From the NCBI GenBank assembly GCA_016648135.1, contig JADDOH010001555.1:248001-312000 (forward strand): a stretch of DNA of 64,000 nucleotides, read 5' to 3'. The notes under the pieces are model-generated. The model searched no databases. It saw nothing but the letters and a program-made list of their open reading frames with translations, and had not been told where the DNA came from. This document shows positions 34,570-44,373 of the stretch, one piece after another (the stretch's first letter is position 1; each line of letters begins with the position of its first letter). Position numbers and translations under genes: made by a program. The DNA comes from Agrypnia vestita. Its lineage: Eukaryota > Arthropoda > Insecta > Trichoptera > Phryganeidae.

Positions 34570-34780
34570 GTATTTTTTAAAGTTTCACATCTTCGTCATT
34601 TCTTAGATCGGGGATAAATAGTGGAGGGTGAGTCGACGGGGTGAGTTTGCGAGTCCCGAAGATAAAAGGGCTGATAACAGGAAAATAAAAGGGCGGCTTC
34701 CTCCCTGACATCCCCTAAAAATCAGCGAAAGGTGACTTTCGGGTGACGGTCACTTGGAGAACGTACGAATACATATATAT
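34570..34780. promoter_or_regulatory. GC-balanced block, candidate enhancer
   Basis: It contains GATCGGGGATAAATAG (34607), GATAAAAGGGCTGATAA (34661) and AAATAAAAGGGCGG (34683), that is GATA sites and repeated TAAAAGGG, and GGTGACTTTCGGGTGACGG (34732). No frame is open across it. The grouped A-T/G motifs suggest regulation, but this is inference. It is followed by a (TA)n run at 34801-34833. Confidence 0.3.
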
Positions 34781-34800
34781 GATGTATGGCGAACATTGGT

Positions 34801-34836
<36 letters not shown>

Positions 34837-35087
34837 TTATTCTCGTAAGTTAGAAAATTTTAACAATTTATTTTATTTACATATTTGATTTTGATTTCTA
34901 AGGACTTAAGAAATAGCAATCAAAACAAGATTTTTAAGGTATCACTTACGGTTATCACTATTCGGAAATGACACTTATGTGAAATGAAATTTATGAAAAA
35001 TGGGCGCAGATCTATTGTTAAATCAGATTCAAACAACGTTGTCCAATATTCCAAACTGATACACTAATTAAAACAAAATTATTTTTA

Positions 35088-35804
35088 ATATATCGACGGC
35101 TCCTACGTATAATATCGTAACCCACAAATCGACGATTTTTAGTTTTTTGTGTATTTCATATATATTTAATTATATCTTTATTTCCAAGAAAGAAAAAAAA
35201 ATATTTTGCAATAAATAACGTTTTTTCGGACGTATTTTATCGTATCTCAAACAATCACTTATTTTTTACGAAGTATACTATCGTATGTAACACTTACGAT
35301 AATTTGCGTTGGAAAATAACATAAGATAATTTTATCGTATGTAACACTTACGATAAGATACGTTGGAAAATAATATTAGATAATTATCGTATGTAACACT
35401 TACGATAATATGCGTGAGAAAATAACATAAGATAATTATCGTATGTAACACTTACGATAATATGCGTGAGAAAATAACATAAGAAAATTATCGTATATAA
35501 CACTTACGTTATTTTACGTCGCGTCTTTTCCGAAGTAAAATGTTTTAAGTCATTTATACGATATTTTACGTCGCGTCTTTTCCGAAGTATAATATCGTAT
35601 GTGCATTTCTACAAAAACCTTTAATAATTTCGACTTTTTTGTGATTATTTATGAAACTACAGTATAAAGTAAAGTATTAAAACGAAATTTCAAAAAAATT
35701 GGGCAATATTTAGATTTATACCGGACGAAAATATGTTCAAATCCTTCTCCTGTAAAATTGAATTTTGTGGGTTACGATATTATACGTAGGAGCCGTCGAT
35801 ATAT
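35088..35804. mobile_element. Inverted-terminal-repeat element with an internal 52-bp tandem array
   Basis: The left end ATATATCGACGGCTCCTACG (35088) through ATAATATCGTAACCCACAAA is repeated in reverse complement at 35763-35804, giving TIRs of about 40 bp. The interior is a tandem array and two copies of CGTCGCGTCTTTTCCGAAGT (about 35519 and 35570). Only short frames occur, so it is non-autonomous. The TIR does not match mariner, hAT or piggyBac ends I know. No target duplication is clear beyond a possible TA. Confidence 0.8.
35279..35520 (+). repeat. Tandem array, 5 units of 52-54 bp, each with a hairpin
   Basis: TCGTATGTAACACTTACGAT recurs at 35281, 35335, 35387 and 35439, with a variant at 35491, giving periods 54, 52, 52 and 52. 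Each unit holds an 8-bp inverted repeat TTATCGTA/TACGATAA around TGTAACACT, then GCGT(T/G)(G/A)GAAAATAACAT. Units three and four are almost identical, which points to recent unequal exchange. Confidence 0.9.
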
Positions 35805-37221
35805 AAAGCAAATGGCAATGCCCAGGCTGCATTTCTGGATAATGGCAGTCATCCAGTGACACCCGTGAAAAATCATGAGCCCTATAGGCTGCCCTAAAAC
35901 ACGTTGGATTGACGAAATTATCAAATAATGCAGAAACCCATGGAAACAAAAATGATGAATAGAGAAAAGTTGGAGACACTTAGGATAGCCTTTTTACATC
36001 CTTAGAATTAAAACAGCTGTGATGATATATTTCATATTACCATTTTTGTATACTATTAAATGAATTAGTTTGTCTTATTGGTGTAGAAAAGTAGCCAGGG
36101 TATTACTGAACTTCAAATCATAAAAACTATTTGCTACAGGATCTCCCACTAAGAGCAAATATACGTATGTAGATGTTAACATAATCAGTAATATATTTGT
36201 TTTAATAAATATATTAAATTATGTTGTTTTTCTATTTTTCAATTCTTTCTAGGAAAACAAGAATGTAACTTTTCACCCACTTCTCGGAGATTTGGTGATA
36301 AAAGTCATTATGTATTAGTCATTCTGTTCAGCGTACACAACAAGTAGAAAGCAAATGAAAGCTATATTTACTACACTTCTCTTAACTGTCCTTTACGCGA
36401 GTTTCGAGATAATTTTCACTGGTGTACACACTCTTAGTAATCATGTACTTTATAAATATATATATGTATATATATATATATGTGAATTTTTATACGATAT
36501 ATTTTTTTTAAAGATTAATTAAAACACATTTGTACATGTAATGGAATATAGGTAATATTAAAAAATATGCCTGTGGAATAAATCAGTAGACTTAGTTTTG
36601 TCTGTCATTTAATTGGATTAAATTAAGAATTGCCCGAATAGCAATAGAAAAATTTAGGAATAATCCTTTACAAAAAATTAGTTATACAATTTAGTTTTTT
36701 ACTAGTATTCTTAACAGAAAAGAATAAATGGTTAAGGGATTGTATTAAGAAAAAAAATCTGACTAGTCTCATTAACGGGCGATTGATCCTCCAATTTCAT
36801 GATTAGTAAGAATGCATCTTACTTAACATTACTGTAATTGTGTAATTAATTATATGAAAACTATCTGGACCTACATTTCAGAATAAATGTAAATTTTTCT
36901 ATTGCTAAATAGATTACATTCTCTATTTAATAAATTGATTTTTGTTTACGTTTTTTTATGTTAGTTTCAATAATTTGGGTTTTGTTTGTGTCTGTTTATG
37001 TTTAAATAATTGGGTTTTTGTTTATGTCCTTACAATTTTAAATTTTAATATACATTTTAACCTGTTCTTTTATAAATTAATATCTTATCATAAATACATA
37101 GATTCATTTATGATAGAATAAAGAATGAAGATATTAAGAAAGAATATAAAGTTGATCTTAGCATACTTAAAAGAAATAAAAATATTTCCAATGTTTATAG
37201 CGTTAGCTTTTTGGTTGGACA
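35805..37221. other. AT-rich intergenic DNA
   Basis: A GC-balanced patch (35810-35990) contains an 80-codon minus-strand frame without features. A TA/TATG microsatellite lies at about 36455-36485. No gene was seen. Confidence 0.5.
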
Positions 37222-37350
37222 TAATTATTAATTTTAATTAAACAACTTTGTATTAACCACTTAACTACGTCTACCGGTTTCAATACCACCGTATCTTCAT
37301 CAAGACGGACGCAAACTATCCATTATCTATTCTAGCAAACAAATCAATTT
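37222..37350 (-). mobile_element. 3' end of a Penelope-like element, with class 2 hammerhead-like motif
   Basis: Read on the minus strand it follows the ORF remnant directly. It contains CTAGAATAGATAATGGATAG, GTTTGCGTCCGTC, then TTGATGA (one change from CTGATGA), a GATAC/GTATT stem II, GAAACCGGTA and GACG (37268-37308), and ends ...ACAAAGTTGTTTAATTAAAA. It is collinear with both arms of the element at 20370-20651. Position right after the ORF is where Penelope-like elements carry their ribozyme. Confidence 0.7.
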
Positions 37351-37372
37351 TTGAATGGGGGCATGGCTACAG

Positions 37373-37615
37373 CTATGGTGGGGGTAATTGAGAAGTGGAC
37401 GCCGAAATGAGGAATGTGTCAAGTAACGGGCTATTCATAAATTTTATCTGATTTTTAATTATATTGGCTTTAGTGTTCAAGTTTTTTTTTATTTCTAGTA
37501 TTTCTAAGTTATCTAATCTAAGGCCCCTATTATTTACATGTAGAATCTCGATACCTTTTTCCTTTTTAAACGTGTGGCCTGTTTCCAAAAGATAGTTTAC
37601 GATTTCGTAAACCAG
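37373..37615 (-). pseudogene. Penelope-like element ORF, C-terminal remnant
   Basis: The open frame on the minus strand reads (from about 37615) LVYEIVNYLLETGHTF, then KGIEILHVNNRGLRLDNLEILEI and a KNQIKFMNSPLL tail before the stop. The L-x-E-T-G-H-T-F, I-L-H-x-x-x-x-G-x-x-L-x-x-L-E and NSPL pattern matches the end of Penelope-like polyproteins, just after the GIY-YIG endonuclease. The reverse transcriptase and the GIY-YIG core are not here. The remnant stops at a palindromic junction near 37600, where sequence on the other side runs in the opposite direction. Confidence 0.7.
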
Positions 37616-37632
37616 CTTCGGAAACAGGTCAG
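37578..37632. repeat. Palindromic junction between two oppositely oriented element ends
   Basis: CCTGTTTCC (37578-37586) and GTTTACGA (37595-37602) are matched by TCGTAAAC (37605-37612) and GGAAACAGG (37620-37628). To the left a Penelope-like ORF runs on the minus strand. To the right a GGAAACAGGTCAG start runs toward the class 3 motif at 37808. This looks like two related element ends joined head to head. Confidence 0.5.
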
Positions 37633-37639
37633 ATACTAA

Positions 37640-37875
37640 AAGATGTTACTGTTAGGAGCCTCAACAATTCTGGAGCTTGCATGCGAAGTGCATGAAAGTG
37701 GAAATAGCGAGATTTGTGTGTTAGGATAGAGAGGTGTGGTATCTCCTCTGCCTACCTCCTCGGAGAATCAGCTTGATGTTTAGTAAGTAAATATGTAAGT
37801 AATTATCCTAATGAAGGGACATTGGCCCCGAAAAATGATGATTTATCAATAAATAACGGTATAAACATTTTTATT
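37640..37875 (+). repeat. Element end with class 3 hammerhead-like motif, copy 2
   Basis: CTAATGA (37808-37814) precedes AGGGACATTGGCCCC (stem II mostly paired), then GAAAAATG. The same order of CTGATGA, a GGG..CCC stem and (G)AAAACATG occurs at 33134 and 56930. Core changes (G to A in CTGATGA, C to A after GAAA) make this copy unlikely to be active. The upstream 37630-37780 stretch is GC-balanced, without a supported frame. Confidence 0.4.
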
Positions 37876-38150
37876 TTCATTTTTATTTTTTATTTTTTTT
37901 TATTCATGGGAAACTAAAAGTACACATAAAAATCAGATTACACATGGTTATTATATAGTATAGAGACCATTTCACAAGTTTCCATAGAGTTAAAATGTTA
38001 TATATTAACATATAGCAACAATAACTTCAGTTATAGATACAAAAAAATGAAATTTTTAAGTTACGAACAAACTATGAAAGTCAAAGAATTAAAAGTAAAA
38101 GGGGAATCAGAAATGAATAGGAAAGGACAGATCTACTTAGTAAAAAAATA

Positions 38151-38810
38151 ACCCATAAAAACCAAGTTTTTACTATACTCCCTTTCTTTGTAAAATATAA
38201 CAATAATTTAAGACGAATTAAAACATATAACATAACACTAAACTTACAGAAATTTAAAATGTCAGATGTTTTGAGATGTCAAGATTTTGATAAATTCAAT
38301 TATCATCAAATCGTACCTTATGAATTTCCAGTGTCAAATGGTTTAGTCAGAATCAGATTTGAGTAATGTAGAATTCTTCAAAACTAAGCAGAAATCTGAA
38401 GGAAATAAATTATTATTTGATTTTTTCCCAAAAAACCTTTGAAAATTTTGCTGTCATCTGTGAACCAATTGTTTTGTAAATTTTCGAAATTCGTAGTAAT
38501 GTACCTATTATACCGACGGAGTAATTCAAATTTAGAAAATATTCCGCGACGTTATCGGGCCGCCGCGTCGTTGCTAATAAAACTTTTATTATAATTCCAA
38601 TTTGAAAAAACCAATAAAATTTCTAAAAATCCGAAATTATACTATAATTATTTATTTTTTTTAACGAAAATTTGATAGATCTTGATCGTCGCCACGAGTC
38701 TGCTTGCCACGTTTCAGCTTGGATCACGGGAAAAGGGTCAAAAATCGATCCAAAGTTTTTGTTGACGGCAAGTAAGCAGACGCCACGAGTTAATATAAAG
38801 GGAGTAAAAA
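38151..38810 (+). repeat. Dispersed repeat family E1, copy 3 (longest)
   Basis: It starts ACCCATAAAAACCAAGTTTT, followed by ACTATACTCCCTTTC, and ends TATAAAGGGAGTAAAAA, so its two ends carry short inverted AAAGGGAGT pieces. The body matches 19328-19826 with extra internal sequence (38185-38470). The 3' half has CACGAGTCTGCTTGCC and CGCCACGAGTTAATATAAAG. Frames in this region (38623-38907, both strands) are repeat-derived. It is non-autonomous. Confidence 0.8.
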
Positions 38811-39150
38811 GGGGGAGAGATAAGAAGAAAATCAAGTGGAAAAGATATATAGCATAAAGATATGTGATAAATACATCTGCATATATACATATATGAGGTC
38901 TGGACAAAAGAAAAAAGATGAATTAAAGAAATATATAAGATAAAAATTACATATATGAAGTCTGGACAAAAGAAAAAACATTAAGATTAAGACTAACATT
39001 AAATAATTTAATGTTAGTAAAATACCTGTGTAAATATTTTACTGCCAACACAGACGTATCTTTAAAACATAAAGATATAAAAAAATGACGGACATAAATA
39101 CTTGAAGGCAGCAAACCTGCCGAAACCACACCTGAATTCGAGTGTGCTCT
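38811..39150. other. Short tandem-like DNA after repeat E1
   Basis: A TCTGGACAAAAGAAAAAA block is repeated (38898 and 38962), with ATATATGA(A/G)G(T)CTGGAC around each. There is no gene. Confidence 0.5.
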
Positions 39151-39445
39151 ACTTTACGAGCCGATGGCCGATTTCCTCCGCCGGAAGTTTACGCGGCGCG
39201 GGGGGACGGGGGATGGAAAGGTAGTAGTTGAGAAAAAGGGACCCGGTGTTTTCTCGGGGCAAACACGCGTAAGAGCGATATATCGCGAGCACCTGTAATA
39301 ATGTGTCGCTCACAGATGTCGCCGAACCCCCTTTACAACCTACTGAAAATACCCGTGAATTTTTCTGCTCTCCCGGTAGTATTGAATACGTGACGGAGAA
39401 GTGTGGATAATATAACGGTTGTTCCTGAGCAAAAGTTTTGTGGAA
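39150..39445. promoter_or_regulatory. GC-rich block, candidate regulatory element
   Basis: It contains TTCCTCCGCCGGAAGTTTAC (39172, an ETS-like CCGGAAGT), GCGGCGCGGGGGGACGGGGG (39194), GGGGCAAACACGCGT (39257) and GCGATATATCGC (39274, palindrome). No frame is open. Its composition is very different from flanks on both sides. Confidence 0.35.
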
Positions 39446-40660
39446 TCCCTACCTACCTATAATGATTTTTACAATTATTCTGCATGATTAATTTTAGCAA
39501 TATGTTTTCAATGTAAACACATTTACAATTGTAAATTATAATTTAGTATTTCAATACAGTTCTACGATATTTCAACAAATTACATTAATCGATTAAAAAT
39601 ATAAACAGAAAAAAAAAATTCTATTCTACATTGATTTTTTCTTTTATTTTAAAAGATAACTATGGAAGAATGTATACTTATCATAAAAAGATTTATTCAT
39701 TTCGCTGGTTGTGAAAAATATAATATTTTCTAGATGACACAAATGATATGGATATTATTTGTTTAAAAAAAAGATTGCTTTACTTACATCTTGATTTCCT
39801 AAATAGGGTAAGGTAAATTACAAATGTAATGTACTTAAGGGGGAATTAATGAAGAGAATAAAATTTTGCTAGAATACATATGGAAGCTTATATATGCTAC
39901 TTAATGTTGAACAGTCACTGCAAATGCATATTTTTGCGTTTTTTTTACGAAAATATGGGTTTTTATTATTCATTTATATCAGAATGTATATTCTAGACTT
40001 CAATTTTTTTAAAGCAATAACTTAGATAGAACCTTTGTTTTTATATAAAAGTAATAAACAATTTATTTACAATAATTAAGAAAATATATGCATTTATCGA
40101 CATGGTAATGAAATAAGGTAACGTGAAGAATACAGGTGAATTGAATTGTAATTTTTAGAAATAAACTTTGTTTTCACCACTATTTTTAATTGAATTATCA
40201 TAGCAAATTCAGAAATGGTAATGGATGGACCATATTTCAAGACACAAAGGCATTTGAGAGAATATTCTTGAGAGAAGAAATCTAGAGGACATTATTATTT
40301 CTTGATAATGCAATTACATTGTGGTGCAAAATGATTGTTTCAATTTTCACCAACCTAATTTTTCAATACTATAGTTCTGAGAGTAATTGCTCCTCTCGCT
40401 TCCATAATACTAATTAAATAATAAAATAACTGAAAGTGTGTATATATTATGTTATTAATATAGCTTGAAGAACGCTCAAAGTTTTGATGGATAAACGACA
40501 TAATCAGTATAGAGAGAGTGACATGGTGGTATATTAGCAAACAGAGGAAAGATAATGACCGATTATAATATCATATTTTAAAACATTCTAATAACCATCA
40601 CCTGTTACATCCCTTTTGGAAAAGCTTGTGTCATCATATATGTTAAAAGCTGAATAAACT
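39446..40660. other. AT-rich intergenic DNA
   Basis: Nothing could be supported beyond homopolymer runs. Confidence 0.5.
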
Positions 40661-40661
40661 A

Positions 40662-41045
40662 TCACACAATCACGGCAGTGGGATCCAAATGAAACACGTA
40701 AAATCAATTAAGTAAGCTTTTATTTATACGCAAAGTCACAGGATACAATCCTTAGCTGGAATACTATTTAGTAATTCTCACTAAACGTTTCACGTACTAG
40801 AATATTCCACAAATGGGTAGGTACTCTTTATTCACGCCGTTTCGTCTATCGCTTGTTTATTCATCATCACACGGATTCAGAATTTGCGTCTATCATATTT
40901 GCTGCTTTAGAAGTCGATTCATTTATAACTACTCGACTTCTTTATCTTTCCAGCATGTTCTTGTATATTTCAGATCCTTCCAAATCATTCTAAAATGTTT
41001 AAAAAAATCCAGACCATTTAGGAAACACTCTCGTTTAAATACAAA
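40662..41045 (+). repeat. LTR-like repeat, copy 3
   Basis: ATCACGGCAGTGGGATCC and CAAATGAAACACGTAAAATC (40668-40706) begin the copy. TACTAGAATATTCC (40794), CGTCTATCGCTTGTTTATTC (40843) and CATTTATAACTACTCG (40919) follow, then a T-rich stretch with TTTCCAGCATG. A 78-codon frame (40813-41049) runs through it but is not family-like. Same strand and order as the other three copies. Confidence 0.45.
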
Positions 41046-41109
41046 ATAACCAAGATAAATATTTTTTTTTATACATGCATAATACCAACCCTAAAAATAT
41101 CATAACGGA

Positions 41110-41560
41110 CCACTTATTCTTTCAACCACCTCTGTTGTTTATCACCACTCATTTTATTGCACCCATTTAACCTACACCGACTTTTAGAAAGCCTCTTTCC
41201 ACCCCTGTAGCCTCACAAAGGAAAATCATCGTTGCATTTTCCCTACATAAAACCGAGTCATAATAAATTTCCTTGTTGGCAATAATGTTACTGACTTATG
41301 ACGCGTTACCTGGATAACGCCTTCCTGCTGTTGGCAACACTGAAAAAACTTTTCCCGCTCATATTTTTATGCAAAGCTTCCCCCAGACGTGAGTAACGCT
41401 TAGGCTAAATTTTATGATCCATTTTTACCCTCCGGTTTTCGAGGTATCTGCCGGCTTGAGTCACTTTACATTTGTGAGTGTTTTGAAACTGTTGTGTCAT
41501 TGCGCACGGACAATTTAGTTTAGATATGTTTTTATGTTCTGGCGCGCTGCCGTAAATCAA
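41110..41560. promoter_or_regulatory. GC-balanced block, candidate enhancer
   Basis: It includes GACTTATGACGCGTTACC (41292), CTGCTGTTGGCAACACTG (41326), ATTTTTATGCAAAGC (41364) and TTTTATGATCCATTTTTACC (41410), that is several Hox/Cad-type TTTATG cores. It has no open frame. The appearance is that of a conserved non-coding element, which is inference. Confidence 0.35.
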
Positions 41561-42400
41561 GTAATCTGCAAAACAATGCTTTTATTAAATTTGTGTCCTA
41601 CGTCGCTAGATGGCGTTAGGTCTAAAATGGAAACCACACGCTTCATGTCGAGTTTTTGATCATGGTACCACTTCGTGTGCTTCTACACGTCAATGTGTGC
41701 GTTAGCGATATCTATACGAGAAAGAGACTAAGTGATTTAAATGAAGATAAATTATTGAAATTTCACAGAGACGAAACTGTTTATATAGGAAACATATATG
41801 TTAGTTAATTAAGTATAACAGTCTCATAGAGACGAAGCTACTTTATATATGAGAAAAGTGGATGGAAGTCTCTTACACGATGGCTCAGGACTTACAACCT
41901 GTATGAGCTGGCTTAAGTGATATTTCTACACAATGCAACGTTCACCAATTCCATCGTAAGAACATCCACACATTAACAATTTTTTTAAAGTTTTATGTAT
42001 ATTTATGTTCAAATATAGAACCTATCATATTTTTCTACGGTCTCTGCTAGAGACATCTCATCATCATCATTTTTAATGAATTTCAATGTTAAATTTATTT
42101 GACATCCCGCAGAATACCCTGTAGACAAACAATGAAATGTATAATAAAGTCGCATAAGCGAAATTCAGGATAAACGATAAAGCAAACTACTAAATAAAAT
42201 TGCTACTGAAATAAAGAAAAATACTATCAGAAAATCCTGCATTGCCTCAATGTAAACAAACCATTTATATTCAATTTTACCCATCCATTAATTTGGATTC
42301 TTTCCTGGAATTTTTCGTAGAGCTTTTAATTTTAAAAAATCTATCATGCTTTGTTCTAATATATCTCTCATAAATAAATCGCCTTGTGAAAAGCTCGTTT
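41561..42400. other. Intergenic DNA
   Basis: A CAGAGACGAA..CATATAT and CATAGAGACGAAGC pair (41766 and 41825) forms a diverged short duplication. No gene was seen. Confidence 0.45.
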
Positions 42401-42810
42401 TATACTGTCACCAAATCGTGGCTGTGGGAGGCAAATGAAACACTAAATAGTACAGCTAAGCACTAATTCACGTCACTAGAATCTTCTACTTTTTTATCTA
42501 TCGCTAGGTCGTTCCGCTAAATTTCGCACGTAGGTGCTCACTCATGCTGGATGTCTGTCGCTTGTTTACACTGCTTGACACACTGAATCGCCGCCGCATG
42601 GTTCGATTTTATCTGAGTATCGCAGATGTGTCACTACAACTCTACTCGCACGCACGCTCGTCGTTACTTTTATATAAAAATATTGGTTTCGCGAATTATC
42701 GAGAACATTCGACCAGTTTCTCGTATTTTTATAGTTTCATAGTTTTGTCGAGAATAGTACATTTGATTCTAGATTCATGCGGTTCGTTCGAAAGGCTTCG
42801 GTAATGCATA
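42400..42810 (+). repeat. LTR-like repeat, copy 4
   Basis: ATCGTGGCTGTGGGAGG and CAAATGAAACACTAAA (42414-42448), CACTAGAATCTTC (42475), TGTCGCTTGTTTACACTG (42556), TTTATATAAAAATATTGG (42669) and a T-rich tail with CCAGTTTCTCG occur in family order. The conserved TATA motif again lies after the CGCTTGTTT zone. An 86-codon frame (42544-42804) has no recognisable domain. Confidence 0.5.
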
Positions 42811-43129
42811 GTTAATTAATAAATTCATGATAATACAATAAGTCATGTGAAGTCAATTTTATTTTAAACCTGTCAATAGATCATTTAACTTTTCATGAAA
42901 CGACGTTTGTTGTACATCTTTTAACATTTTTAAATTGTTCATTTTACCTATATTTTAATAATATACTAAGAAATAATATTGAAAAAGAAAGAAGATTGTT
43001 TTCTAGGTAATTTTTCTGTTGTTTAATGTTAACGGTATGTTTATACTTCTTTTTACACTAAGTTTTGATAATACTTGTTCTTTAATAAGTTTCTTTAATT
43101 CCTGATGTAAGTTAAATAGGTTATTGAAT

Positions 43130-43335
43130 ACAATATTTTTCAACTTATATGTTTTAGTTAAGCAAATACAATTGAATTGTTTATAATCAATGTAAGTTAC
43201 TCTACTGATAGTTCAACTTTTTGCAAAAAATAAGTCAGAAATATAGAAAAAATATGCACACTTTGATCTCCATAATTATTGTTTTTATTGTATTGACGTT
43301 AGTTCGTGATTGCTTGAACATTTTCGACTCATTAT
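43130..43335 (+). repeat. Inverted-repeat family M2, one half
   Basis: GTTCAACTTTTTGCAAAAAATAAGTCAGAAATAT (43211-43244), TGCACACTTTGAT and TTGCTTGAACATTTTCGACTCAT match the right half of the full element at 61773-62141 and the reverse complement of 55970-56160. Only one arm is present, so this is a truncated copy. Confidence 0.7.
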
Positions 43336-43436
43336 CAAGGCAGGAATTCACTTAAGTTAAGTTTTTGCTACTAACTATGAGACATCCTGTATATTATGTA
43401 GTCTTTTGTTAATGATTTATCTGTAATTGTAAATTG

Positions 43437-43610
43437 TAGCCCAGTGGCCATGACACTAGCTTCTCACACCGAGGATTCCAGATTAGATTATCGGTGAGGT
43501 CACGGCTAATATACATGATTTACTCAAGCCTGGGTGTTTTGTGATGTGTTTTGTTTCTGTAATTGGGCCGCTTAAAGCGTTTAAGCATTTATTATATTAT
43601 GCAATAAATT
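43437..43610 (+). repeat. SINE family B, copy 2
   Basis: The head GTAGCCCAGTGGCCATGACA is A-box-like, and GAGGATTCCAG is a possible decayed B box. The body CAAGCCTGGGTGTTTT (43525-43540) and GTGATGTGTTTTG is shared with the minus-strand copy at 15838. It ends in an A/T-rich tail with TTATTATATTATGC. Confidence 0.65.
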
Positions 43611-44373
43611 CTACAAATCTTTGAGTTATACATGCTAGGTGACGGCAAGGTCTTTTTATTTTTTATATTTTAATAGTATAAATATTTTATTTTTTAATAA
43701 AAATAAATTTTACTGAAAATATTTTTATGGTAATTTAAGCAAGTGAGATATTTAAATATTATATATTCTTAATAATTGATACAATTAACTTAATTTAAAT
43801 AATACAGAACTACATATGTATTTTCTTGTATTGTAAATTCACGATAAAATGTGAATTTAAAAAAAATGTAATATTTATTTTTACATTGATTGAAATAAGT
43901 TTGTACTTGTGTAACAATACCAATACAAAAACAGTGAAATCTTTTATATCTCATGCATTTCTTCCGAGATGACTGAAAAGAGACAGTTTAAAAACCCATA
44001 GAAATCAATAAAACGGGGTAACAAAAAAGCCATCCCTCATTTTGAATAATAGGAATTGTCTAAGCGTCCCCTCATTGAATGTTCCGGTATCATTAATCCA
44101 GGCGGCTTGGCCCAACCCTGGGCCTGACAGCAGGGCCTAGTGGGATAAGCCAGCGGTATAACGGAATGAGTGTCAGGGCTGGCGCAAACCGGATCTAGAT
44201 ATAGTTATACCGTTTCTAAAAATTCTACAAATACAAATATGTTTAAAGTTGAAACAAATTAGTTGAATCACTTAGAGAAAAACTGTTTAACGAAAAAATA
44301 TATATACGCACATATCATCCCTTTAGAGGTAAAACTCACTAACCCCAATATTGGCTAAAATTAGTTATAAATA
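43611..44373. other. AT-rich DNA with a GC-rich patch at 44095-44200
   Basis: The patch reads GGCGGCTTGGCCCAACCCTG (44101) and GCAGGGCCTAGTGGGATAAG (44132). It may be a repeat fragment or tRNA-like relic, but I could not place it. The last bases lead into the TA target of the mariner at 44374. Confidence 0.4.

Noticed and set aside
35279..35520. CRISPR-like array with regularly spaced repeats.
   Set aside because: This is eukaryotic DNA, the whole 52-bp unit is repeated without unique spacers, and it lies inside an inverted-repeat element.
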